Assembly: GCA_945897765.1 (NCBI GenBank)
Contig: CAMDGP010000100.1
Location: forward strand, 1-7,747
Origin: Chitinophaga pinensis
Lineage (GTDB): Bacteria > Bacteroidota > Bacteroidia > Flavobacteriales_D > Crocinitomicaceae
DNA length: 7,747 bases
Direction of reading: 5' to 3'
In this document: piece after piece, positions 1-6,226 of the stretch
Numbering within the stretch: the stretch's first letter is position 1
Layout of the letters: every line of letters starts with the position of its first letter
Made by a program: the position numbers and the translations under genes
The notes under the pieces: generated by a model
Told to the model about the DNA's origin: nothing
The model's database searches: none
Seen by the model: the letters and a program-made list of their open reading frames with translations, nothing else

Positions 1-539
1 GTAACAATGGCATATAATTTTGCAAAAAGCCAGTTTGGAGAATCCGGTGGAATAACACCTTTAATACTTTTTTTACCAAGTGCTAACGCTGCGGGAATTT
101 CAATTTTGGCAAAATCTCCGATATTTAGTTCTTTGAAAGCATAATCCCAACCTGGTGTTTGCATGTTGAAGCCTACAATAAAAGGAATGGCAGGAAGGTT
201 TAACTTATTGTTTCCATCAACGATTTTTCCATCGGGAAGGGCTAAACGATATTCAATCAACACCATATCTCCTTTTTTGATTTTTTGACCATTTCCTTTG
301 ACCATCCATTTAATGATAATGCCGTTATCTAAACTTTTAGTGCGTTCAATTTTGCCTTTTTCAAAGTTTTTTAAATTGCTTTTTGCAGCTGTAAAACTGG
401 TGTCAACTTTTTGAGTTTTTAGTTCAGTTTTCACAGAATTTTTCTTGTTTTTTGCTGATTTAAGGTTGCTTTTTTTAGGGTCATCGCATGAAAACAGTGC
501 AAAAGTAAAAATCAAAGTAAGGGTGAGAAGTTGTTTCAT
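1..539 (-). CDS. FKBP-type peptidyl-prolyl isomerase lipoprotein, 3' end cut by the window edge
   Basis: The frame starts at the ATG at 539-537 and stays open to base 3, giving 179 visible residues; the C-terminus lies outside the window. Residues 1-18 form a lipoprotein signal peptide ending in LFSC, with Cys18 as the probable lipidated residue and two aspartates right after it. A lysine-rich linker runs from about 20 to 85. The FKBP fold spans about 88-179, with KKGDMVLIEYRL, the PGW motif (129-131) that normally lines the proline-binding pocket, and IPP (163-165). The usual FD pair after the second strand and the YG of the 80s loop are replaced (VDG and LG), so catalytic strength is uncertain. 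The start overlaps the stop of the upstream GldI-like gene in an ATGA, implying coupled translation. The likely role is envelope protein folding. Family assignment is firm; the substrate is unknown. Confidence 0.85.
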   Translation of the reverse strand, partial: MKQLLTLTLIFTFALFSCDDPKKSNLKSAKNKKNSVKTELKTQKVDTSFTAAKSNLKNFEKGKIERTKSLDNGIIIKWMVKGNGQKIKKGDMVLIEYRLALPDGKIVDGNNKLNLPAIPFIVGFNMQTPGWDYAFKELNIGDFAKIEIPAALALGKKSIKGVIPPDSPNWLFAKLYAIV

Positions 540-1060
540 TTTAAGCTTATGAGTTCTATATCAATTAATAAAATTGCTTGTGGCGGAATTGTTTGTCGAT
601 CTCCTAGTAATCCATGTCCTAAGTAGCTCGGTAAAATAAGTTTTGCTCGGTCTCCAACTTTCATGTATTTCAATGCTTCGTGAATTCCTGATTCTTTCTC
701 GCTTTTATCAATCGCAAAGGATTCAGTTTTATCGGCTTCAGTTTCGTATCTCACTATTCCGTCAAGCGTTTCAACTTTCACACGAATACCTGCAGTTTGT
801 CCTGATTTCGCTAATTCTCCAGCTGGGCCTTGTTTGTAAATCATGTAACGCAAACCAGACTCTGCTAAAGTCATTTTTAAATACGAATAGTGCGCAAGAA
901 ATAGTTTTATTTGAATTTGCTCGCGTTCGTTAATTTCTTGGTTATAATCAACCGAATGATTGTCGCTCCATTCACGTTTTTCAACTTTTTTTTTCTCGCC
1001 ACGGCAAGCGCTAAGTAGCAAGCTAGATAAAATCAGTAAAGAAACAACTGTTATTTTCAT
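536..1060 (-). CDS. GldI-like FKBP-type peptidyl-prolyl isomerase lipoprotein
   Basis: This is a 174-residue protein with a lipoprotein signal peptide ending in LLSAC (Cys19). A charged, helical linker follows (about 20-65), then a compact FKBP-like domain (about 66-174). The recognisable part is EALKYMKVGDRAKLILPSYL (129-148) followed by GHGLLGDRQTIPP (148-160) and a final LIDIELISL strand. The length, lipoprotein nature and domain layout resemble GldI, the FKBP lipoprotein needed for gliding in Flavobacterium johnsoniae. From memory, gldI-like genes are often found beside a DHH phosphoesterase, as here. The VIPGW segment of active FKBPs is replaced by KESGIHEAL, so the aromatic floor of the pocket is missing and the protein may act as a chaperone or scaffold rather than an efficient isomerase. 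The start overlaps the phosphoesterase stop by 4 bases, and its own stop overlaps the next FKBP start in the same way. GldI identity is an inference; FKBP membership is well supported. Confidence 0.8.
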   Translation of the reverse strand: MKITVVSLLILSSLLLSACRGEKKKVEKREWSDNHSVDYNQEINEREQIQIKLFLAHYSYLKMTLAESGLRYMIYKQGPAGELAKSGQTAGIRVKVETLDGIVRYETEADKTESFAIDKSEKESGIHEALKYMKVGDRAKLILPSYLGHGLLGDRQTIPPQAILLIDIELISLK

Positions 1061-2049
1061 GGAATTAATTCCTCTACTAACGATTTGAACCTAGATAAAG
1101 TTACATTTAATGATTCTGAACTAAAACCACCTGCGGCATATTTGTGTCCACCTCCTTCAAAATGTTTGGCTGCGAATTCATTGACAAAGTAATTACCTTT
1201 CGAACGAAATGAAATTTTTATTCCTTCTTTATGTTCCATAAAAAGTGCTGCAATCGACATTCCTTCAATGGATAAAATCACATTCACTAGGCCTTCTGTG
1301 TCGCCTTTTTGATAGTTAAACCTGTTCAACTCATCCAATGAAAGCGAAATAATTCCTATCGGAAGATTTGGAATGATTTCTAGTTTTTCTGCAATCGCAT
1401 AACCACGTAAACGCAAGCGATCCATCGTATTGACATCATAAATTGACTCATGGATTTTGTAATGTTCCACACCAATCTCTAACAATTTTGCAAGTGCTAA
1501 ATGAGTGTGTTTATCAACAGATGGGAAGCGAAATGAACCTGTATCGGTTAAAATACCAAGATAGATTCCATTTCCAGCTGGAATGTTTAATTTGTCGATT
1601 AATTCTAATTCTGAAATACAATCAAAAATCAATTGCGCTGTTGAACAAACCGTTGGTCTTGAAATTGTTAATTCACAAAAGTCTTCTGGGTTTGGGTGAT
1701 GGTCAATCATTACTTTCGTGCCTGAAAACAAGTCGAAAATTCCTTCCATGTTTTTACCAACACGACTTTTACCGTTATAATCTAAACAGAAAAGTAAAGG
1801 AAATTCGTTTAGCAATGAATTAGCTTGTTCTTCATTTTTGTCATAAATCAAATAATCGACATCTGACAAAAAGGGTAGGAGAGAAGCGGAAGGTTCATCA
1901 GGGATGATGATTAAGGCTCTCTTACCTAAATTTTTAACGAATTCGTACCAAGCAACAGAACTCCCGATAGCGTCACCATCGGGAGATTTATGTGTTGTAA
2001 TTAAAATGGAATTATTATTTTCTAAAAGTGATTGCAGTTGTTGTATCAT
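1057..2049 (-). CDS. nrnA: DHH/DHHA1 phosphoesterase, NrnA-type oligoribonuclease / pAp phosphatase
   Basis: This 330-residue cytoplasmic protein has the complete two-domain layout of stand-alone NrnA enzymes. The metal-binding DHH domain shows HKSPDGDAIGS (His20, Asp24, Asp26), LDYN (Asp90), the diagnostic DHH triplet (116-118, in IDHHPNP) and LTDTGSF (Asp169). The substrate-binding DHHA1 domain near the C-terminus carries GGGHKYAAGGF (GGGH at 299-302). No signal peptide or membrane segment is visible. Known relatives use Mn2+ to degrade short oligoribonucleotides and to dephosphorylate 3'-phosphoadenosine-5'-phosphate; some also cleave pApA from c-di-AMP turnover. The size rules out RecJ, and there are no GdpP-like sensor domains. 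The start lies 9 bases after the thioredoxin gene's stop, and the stop overlaps the GldI-like gene in an ATGA, placing it inside an operon of envelope genes. All catalytic residues appear intact. The exact substrate cannot be told from sequence. Confidence 0.9.
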   Translation of the reverse strand: MIQQLQSLLENNNSILITTHKSPDGDAIGSSVAWYEFVKNLGKRALIIIPDEPSASLLPFLSDVDYLIYDKNEEQANSLLNEFPLLFCLDYNGKSRVGKNMEGIFDLFSGTKVMIDHHPNPEDFCELTISRPTVCSTAQLIFDCISELELIDKLNIPAGNGIYLGILTDTGSFRFPSVDKHTHLALAKLLEIGVEHYKIHESIYDVNTMDRLRLRGYAIAEKLEIIPNLPIGIISLSLDELNRFNYQKGDTEGLVNVILSIEGMSIAALFMEHKEGIKISFRSKGNYFVNEFAAKHFEGGGHKYAAGGFSSESLNVTLSRFKSLVEELIP

Positions 2050-2058
2050 GCTGCGAAA

Positions 2059-3633
2059 TTACTCTTTCTTTTGCATCTGTTCGTCTTCCTCAGGATCTGG
2101 AGGAAATAATTTTGGTGCATCTGTTTTATTTTGCAAGCGATCTAAAATATCCTCGATTTGAGAAATAGAAACTCTTTTTGCAATTATTTTTTTGTCTTTG
2201 TCTAAAATGTAAACAACTGGATTCGAGAAAATATCGTACGTTGTTTGATAGTTCAATGATTCTAAAGTTGTAGGTTTTCCTTTTTCTCCAGGGTACATTG
2301 GCACTAATTTTTCTGGTTCTTTTTTTGCTATTTCAAAAAGTTTTTCAGTTACAGCAACATTGATAAATTTCAAATTGTTATCTCTGATGAACTTTTTCCA
2401 GCTCTCAAAATCTTTTCCAGTTGCTTTTCCGATTGCGAAAACTTCAACGTTTCTAGCTTTCAATTTTTCTTCATACAATCGTCCTAATTTTTGAGTCGTT
2501 TTTTTACAATGTCCGCACTCTGGATCCCAGAAATAAAGGATAGTATATTCTGATTTTAAACTATAGAAATCACGATAAGTAACATCTGTTGTATCTCTCA
2601 AAATCAAGTTTGGAGGACGAACTCCCATCACCACGTTCAATTTATTTTTCAAGTTGTCGCATAACTCAGGAATCTTAGCTTCATCAACCCAAAAAGCTGG
2701 ATATTTTCCTTCAGTATTTTTTGTGCAGAAATAGCGATCAAGCATATACAAGTATACTTTATCCATTCCCATAATTTCGCTTTTTCCATAAGTAGAAGCT
2801 ACCCATCCAACAACGTATTCAAACATTTTAGATTTAGGATTTAAACGATCGCAGAAGTCAAAAGCATGAGCAATAACCGTATCCCAATGTTGGATAATCA
2901 TGTTTTTACCGAAGTAATATTCCATTTTATTGTGGAAAACTGGATTATTCACTAAAGCATCATCTTTTAAATCAACATTGTCCCAATAATGTTTTTTGTA
3001 AAATTTGTATTTAAAACTTGAATCAGTCACAATTCCTTTATCGTTTTTAGGTGGCTCAGGTATATCAATTTCCATAGACATCTTTACGATTTTCGCAACC
3101 AATTTACCTTGGTTGTTGTTGATTAATAATTTTTGGTAGTCCTCAACTTCAGTATTTATTCCATCGATTTGGTCGGATAATCTTTTGTATTCTGGGTCTT
3201 TTGAATCTTGATTTTTTAGTTTGCTTCGTTCTTCTGCAAGTTTATTGATGTTCGATTTTTTTCCACTAATAAAGTTGACATAAGGAATAAAAACCGTGTT
3301 TTCTGCTGATTTTTTCACTTTCATCGTTGCCATGAAATCAGGACCTGTTGTTTCTAATTGAACGTCTTCATTATTGTAAACAAATTCAAAGTAACGCTGT
3401 CCTGGCAAGTATAATCCAACGATTCCAGGTTGTTGTTTCTTTCCATCAAACACCACTTCTCCACCTTTCATTTCAGCTGTGTCGGCATAGAATAATTTTT
3501 GCCCAAAGTACTTGATCAAATAAACGGTAGTATCTTTCTGAGCGTTTACTTTAATTCTGATTTTCTGACTTGTAGCACTTAGAGTAATGCAAGTAAGTAC
3601 TATGAAAAGAACTTTATTTAATTGAATTTTCAT
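2059..3633 (-). CDS. Exported thioredoxin-fold protein with DUF4369-like and DUF5106-like domains
   Basis: I choose the ATG at 3633-3631, giving 524 residues, because it opens directly onto a Sec signal peptide (LNKVLFIVLTCITLSATSQ, probable cleavage near 20-22). The frame is open back to a GTG at 3711, but that adds 26 residues ahead of the signal. A beta-rich DUF4369-like domain spans about 22-105. A charged helical, possibly coiled-coil stretch (about 125-190) follows, then a DUF5106-like helical region with HYWDNVDL (about 205-345). The C-terminal thioredoxin/TlpA-like domain (about 350-505) has YFWDPECGHCKK with the redox pair CGHC at 373-376 and a cis-proline in SNPVVYILD. The tail is acidic and proline-rich. 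Relatives are periplasmic thiol-disulfide proteins common in Bacteroidota. The likely role is reduction or isomerisation of disulfides in exported proteins; the partner is unknown. It sits between the ABC permease and the NrnA-type gene, 9 bases ahead of the latter. Confidence 0.85.
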   Translation of the reverse strand: MKIQLNKVLFIVLTCITLSATSQKIRIKVNAQKDTTVYLIKYFGQKLFYADTAEMKGGEVVFDGKKQQPGIVGLYLPGQRYFEFVYNNEDVQLETTGPDFMATMKVKKSAENTVFIPYVNFISGKKSNINKLAEERSKLKNQDSKDPEYKRLSDQIDGINTEVEDYQKLLINNNQGKLVAKIVKMSMEIDIPEPPKNDKGIVTDSSFKYKFYKKHYWDNVDLKDDALVNNPVFHNKMEYYFGKNMIIQHWDTVIAHAFDFCDRLNPKSKMFEYVVGWVASTYGKSEIMGMDKVYLYMLDRYFCTKNTEGKYPAFWVDEAKIPELCDNLKNKLNVVMGVRPPNLILRDTTDVTYRDFYSLKSEYTILYFWDPECGHCKKTTQKLGRLYEEKLKARNVEVFAIGKATGKDFESWKKFIRDNNLKFINVAVTEKLFEIAKKEPEKLVPMYPGEKGKPTTLESLNYQTTYDIFSNPVVYILDKDKKIIAKRVSISQIEDILDRLQNKTDAPKLFPPDPEEDEQMQKKE

Positions 3634-3711
3634 GGGATTAAATGTGTTTAGTTGATACGAATTTGATTGAAATTTAACAGAAAACAAAAAAATTAACATT
3701 TCTTTAACCAC

Positions 3712-4893
3712 TTATTTATTGTGAAGCGAGAGCACGCCTTTGTTTGCGGTAATTAAGCTTGAAATGGCAAAAATGAGCAAACTGATGATAAGTGTAATAA
3801 CAGAAATCAAAGAAATTGATTCGTTAAGGTAAATACCCCCAGTTTTAAAAATTTCATCAATTATAAACTTTAAGCCCACGAAAGAAAGGAATCCCAACGA
3901 AGCAATGATTACAAAAAGCTTAAGGAAATACCAAAAAAACGCATTAATTAGTCCTTTTGGGGCGTATCCTAAACGAAGTAATGTTCGGATTTCATATTTA
4001 TTGTGTGTCATTAAAAGCTGTAAATATTGAATTAAAACTAAGCCAGAAAGTAAAACAGTTATAACTGAAATTCCTGAAATAACTCCGAAAAGCGTTCCGA
4101 CAATACTTTTTAAACGACTGACAACAACTTGCGAATTTCTTGATTCTAAGCCATGTTCGTCCATGTATGCTTCTAGCTTTCCAAATTCACCTTCTTTTCC
4201 AGCAATCATTACTTGTGTGATTTTTGCTTCTGAGCCATCTGAAAAATTCGAATTTGCATAATCCATAAATTCTTCAGGAACTAATAGCGCTGGAATTTCA
4301 TTCGTGAAACCAATAATTTTGGAATCTACCCATTCTTGTTTATTTCCATTGGAGATTCGTAACTTAAATTTTATTTGTAATGCTAGTTCATCAGAAATCT
4401 GCGGAATGCCACTTGCACTCATAAAAGTGTTCAACATGACAATAAAATCGCGCGGCATAATGATTGGCACAAAACTATCGCCTTCTTTCCATTTCCATTT
4501 ATCCGATTTGACGTCTAAGAATTTTTTGTCAACCGCTTGAATGAAAACATCCGTTTTAAATGGTGGAATTCTTTTTTCATTGAGTTCTAACCAAACACGA
4601 AAATTGTTACTCACCACAGCTTGCACATCTTCGATGAAAGGTTCTTTTTTCATTTGCTCAATTTCTTCTAACTCAAAGTCTGTTTTGGTTAAATTCAGTG
4701 TACTTGAACTAGTAACTTTTCGTTGAATTACTAAAATATTTGCGCCAATAATCTCTGTATCTTTTCCAAATTCACTTACGCGAAGCAAGTAATGAACCGA
4801 TGTTACGAGAAAAGTTATTCCAATAAAAACGCCAAGCAGAGCAATATATAATTGCTTTTTATCTTGATGGTTGAATAATAGTTTTCGGATCAT
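3712..4893 (-). CDS. FtsX/MacB-like ABC transporter permease
   Basis: This 393-residue inner-membrane protein has the four-helix layout of the FtsX/MacB/LolE superfamily. TM1 lies at about 15-37 (YIALLGVFIGITFLVTSVHY). A large extracytoplasmic domain of roughly 220 residues follows, then TM2 (about 264-290), TM3 (about 318-345) and TM4 (about 358-382). The cytoplasmic loop after TM2 has NKYEIRTLLRLGYAPKGL, the coupling-helix region typical of the family (EI..L..LG). The start lies 3 bases after the stop of the ABC ATPase gene, so the two almost certainly form one transporter. Family members act as mechanotransmitters rather than channels, for example in lipoprotein release, macrolide or peptide efflux, or activation of cell wall hydrolases. 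The ectodomain does not let me choose among these. No second permease gene is present, so a homodimer is likely. The stop abuts the open frame of the thioredoxin gene. Confidence 0.85.
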   Translation of the reverse strand: MIRKLLFNHQDKKQLYIALLGVFIGITFLVTSVHYLLRVSEFGKDTEIIGANILVIQRKVTSSSTLNLTKTDFELEEIEQMKKEPFIEDVQAVVSNNFRVWLELNEKRIPPFKTDVFIQAVDKKFLDVKSDKWKWKEGDSFVPIIMPRDFIVMLNTFMSASGIPQISDELALQIKFKLRISNGNKQEWVDSKIIGFTNEIPALLVPEEFMDYANSNFSDGSEAKITQVMIAGKEGEFGKLEAYMDEHGLESRNSQVVVSRLKSIVGTLFGVISGISVITVLLSGLVLIQYLQLLMTHNKYEIRTLLRLGYAPKGLINAFFWYFLKLFVIIASLGFLSFVGLKFIIDEIFKTGGIYLNESISLISVITLIISLLIFAISSLITANKGVLSLHNK

Positions 4894-4896
4894 TTC

Positions 4897-5538
4897 TTAA
4901 AGTTTTATTTCTCTGTTAAATGAAACGGCGTCGGTTGAATTTAAAGTTGTCAAGATAAATCCTGCCTTCAATTCATCACATCTTTCATTGATTAACTGCA
5001 TACATTTTGAAGCATTTTCAATATCTAAATGGGAGAAAGGTTCATCTAAAATAATCCACTCAAAAGGTTGTAAAAGCGCTCGAATTATAGCAACGCGTTG
5101 CAATTGTCCCATTGAAAGAATGGCGCATTTTTGACTCCATTTGTCTGCTAAACCTACAAAATCAAGATAGTATTTCGCTTTTTCGCTGTCGAAATTTCCA
5201 GTTAATGATGCCTTTAATTGAAGATTATCTTCGACAGAAAGTTGTGAGAAAAGTTGCAAATCTTGAAAAATGACAGCCAATTTTCGCTGACGAATTTCAG
5301 TCCATTTTTCAATTGAGAAATCCTTTATCGATTGATTATCAAATGAAATAGTTCCCTTGAAATCTGTGCGTAATCCATAAGTGAAATGGGTAAAAGTTGT
5401 TTTTCCTTTTCCACTCGAGGCATTCAAAAGTACGCGTTCACCTTTTGTTAGTTTCCAAGAATTTCCCCAAAAATTGGTGGAATCGAAGTTCAAATTAGCG
5501 AAAGGTTCTGGTACAACATTTTCAAATTTCAATTCCAT
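4897..5538 (-). CDS. ABC transporter ATP-binding protein with atypical motifs (LolD/MacB/FtsE-like)
   Basis: This is a short 213-residue nucleotide-binding subunit, probably the cytoplasmic partner of the FtsX-like permease that starts 3 bases downstream. Visible motifs in order: Walker A as ASSGKGKT (40-47, Ala in place of the first Gly but lysine kept), Q-loop VIFQDLQLF (Gln92), signature LSMGQLQR (141-148, Met at the third position), Walker B IILDEP with catalytic Glu166, and D-loop SHLD (169-172). The switch region reads ILTTLNSTD (195-203): where most members have a Thr-His-Asp, this has Thr-Leu-Asn, so the switch histidine is missing. The protein ends 10 residues later, earlier than typical LolD or FtsE. 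ATP binding is well supported; the hydrolysis rate may be low or differently controlled. It heads a run of six closely spaced genes. I see no convincing promoter in the 81 bases upstream, so transcription may continue from the toxin-antitoxin unit. Confidence 0.85.
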   Translation of the reverse strand: MELKFENVVPEPFANLNFDSTNFWGNSWKLTKGERVLLNASSGKGKTTFTHFTYGLRTDFKGTISFDNQSIKDFSIEKWTEIRQRKLAVIFQDLQLFSQLSVEDNLQLKASLTGNFDSEKAKYYLDFVGLADKWSQKCAILSMGQLQRVAIIRALLQPFEWIILDEPFSHLDIENASKCMQLINERCDELKAGFILTTLNSTDAVSFNREIKL

Positions 5539-5587
5539 TTCTATCGATTTTGTATTGTTATTTCAAGAATCATTCCACAAAAGAAAT

Positions 5588-5602
5588 ATTTAATTTTTAA
5601 AT
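5588..5602. repeat. A/T-only inverted repeat in the toxin-ABC intergenic gap
   Basis: A perfect 6-3-6 palindrome (ATTTAA, three T, TTAAAT) lies in the 81-base gap between the toxin stop and the ABC ATPase start, 18 bases past the toxin stop. Its stem has no G or C, so it would be a very weak hairpin and is not a convincing terminator. In DNA this AT-rich it may be chance. I see no gene in this gap and no clear promoter box on the minus strand. Confidence 0.25.
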
Positions 5603-5619
5603 GGAAATGAATTAAGTTT

Positions 5620-5892
5620 TTAGAACAAATCTGAATGACTGCCCGTTCTTGTGAGTGAGATTAATTTGATTTCTTCATCCTGTTTCCAAATCAAAAGCCA
5701 GTCAGGTTGAATGTGACATTCCCAGAGACCTTTGTAATTACCTTTAAGAATATGGGGTTTGAATTTAGGTGGTAGCTTACCTGTTGCTAAAATGGTAGTA
5801 ACAACATCATCTAAAAGTTCCATTTTTAAACCGCGTTTTCTCGCAATTTTTAGATCTTTTTTAAATTTGGTTGTTTGATTTAAACTGTACAT
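5620..5892 (-). CDS. YafQ-family (RelE/ParE superfamily) mRNA interferase toxin
   Basis: This 90-residue protein is the toxin of a type II toxin-antitoxin pair. It has the full YafQ pattern: an N-terminal strand and helix pair (TTKFKKDLKIARKRG), LPPKFKPHILKGNYKGLWECH in the middle, then IQPDWLLIW and the C-terminal block LTRTGSHSDLF. His47, His60, Asp64, His86 and the final Phe90 fall where YafQ has its catalytic and substrate-binding residues, so the enzyme looks intact. YafQ toxins cleave mRNA in the ribosomal A site and stop translation when the antitoxin is degraded. The start is 2 bases after the antitoxin stop, the usual antitoxin-first order. The length matches the family (about 90 residues). 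It is a stand-alone module between an SGNH hydrolase gene and an ABC transporter operon, which suggests insertion by horizontal transfer, although no repeats or integrase mark the ends. Confidence 0.92.
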   Translation of the reverse strand: MYSLNQTTKFKKDLKIARKRGLKMELLDDVVTTILATGKLPPKFKPHILKGNYKGLWECHIQPDWLLIWKQDEEIKLISLTRTGSHSDLF

Positions 5893-5894
5893 TT

Positions 5895-6101
5895 TTACTT
5901 ATACAATTGATTTCTAAACTCCTCTATACTGATTTTTTCCGTTCTTCCCGCTTCAACATCTTCAATCGCTTTGATTGTTTCAGCGTTAAATGTACGAACG
6001 ACTTCTACACCTTTTTTATCTGCAGCGGTGATTTTTATCAAGTCAAGGATAACTTTTCCCATTTTGGAATTTTCGTTGATTCTTAGTGTTATCGTTTGCA
6101 T
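5895..6101 (-). CDS. Type II antitoxin partner of the YafQ-like toxin
   Basis: A 68-residue protein is encoded immediately upstream of the toxin (2-base gap), as expected for an antitoxin that both neutralises the toxin and represses its own operon. Residues 2-9 (QTITLRIN) look like a dimerising beta strand. Helices are likely at about 13-23 and 39-52, and the C-terminal ISIEEFRNQLYK matches the amphipathic, charged tail by which many RelB/DinJ-type antitoxins wrap their toxin. The sequence is not close enough to DinJ for me to name a family, and a ribbon-helix-helix fold is only suggested by the first strand. The small size, acidic-basic mix and position are the main evidence. A promoter box and a short inverted repeat lie just upstream, consistent with autoregulation. 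Confidence 0.8.
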   Translation of the reverse strand: MQTITLRINENSKMGKVILDLIKITAADKKGVEVVRTFNAETIKAIEDVEAGRTEKISIEEFRNQLYK

Positions 6102-6103
6102 AA

Positions 6104-6118
6104 TTCAATTGATTTGAA
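6104..6118. promoter_or_regulatory. Candidate antitoxin operator (inverted repeat)
   Basis: TTCAA, 5 bases, TTGAA form a perfect short inverted repeat between the -7 box and the antitoxin ATG, 2 bases upstream of that start. This is where a type II antitoxin would bind to block its own transcription, and it should overlap the expected transcription start. The half-sites are short and A/T-rich, so chance is a real alternative. Confidence 0.35.
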
Positions 6119-6119
6119 A

Positions 6120-6149
6120 CAAAGTTAAGGAATCTGACTTAAATTGAAA
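6120..6149 (-). promoter_or_regulatory. Bacteroidota-type promoter for the toxin-antitoxin unit
   Basis: On the minus strand TAACTTTG (6127-6120) matches the Bacteroidota -7 consensus TAnnTTTG exactly. A TTTC (6149-6146), one base off the -33 TTTG, lies 18 bases upstream of it. The box ends 18 bases before the antitoxin ATG, which predicts a short leader of about 10-15 bases. No equally good box was seen upstream of the other genes, so this promoter may also feed the six-gene run downstream of the toxin. Confidence 0.6.
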
Positions 6150-6226
6150 ATTGATTCTTTTTAATTATTTGAAAAAAATGAAAGTACCATCTTTTGATTT
6201 CTTTACGGTTAAGATGTAATAACGCT

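Noticed and set aside
643..933. Plus-strand open frame of 96 codons
   Set aside because: It lies entirely opposite the GldI-like gene, has no recognisable domain and no promoter or partner; it is a shadow of the real gene.
1443..2161. Plus-strand open frames opposite the phosphoesterase gene
   Set aside because: The minus-strand frame has all DHH and DHHA1 motifs in order; the plus-strand products are low-complexity and match nothing I know.
3634..3711. Possible promoter upstream of the thioredoxin gene
   Set aside because: There is a T-rich stretch with TTTG but no TAnnTTTG box at a suitable distance.
4304..4726. Plus-strand open frames opposite the permease
   Set aside because: Same reasoning: antisense to a well-supported membrane protein gene, with no family features.
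5539..5619. Possible promoter for the ABC operon
   Set aside because: A TTTTG is present on the minus strand, but the sequence at the expected -7 position does not fit the consensus.
5871..6086. Plus-strand 71-codon frame opposite the antitoxin
   Set aside because: The antitoxin-toxin order and spacing on the minus strand explain this DNA; the opposite product is Phe/Cys-rich with no features.
5620..6101. Mobile element carrying the toxin-antitoxin pair
   Set aside because: No transposase, integrase, attachment repeats or target-site duplications are visible around it.
6165..6205. Possible terminator hairpin after the SGNH hydrolase gene (AAATCAAAAG and CTTTCATTT with a T run)
   Set aside because: The stem needs a mismatch and a bulge and is almost all A/T; it is not strong enough to call in DNA of this composition.
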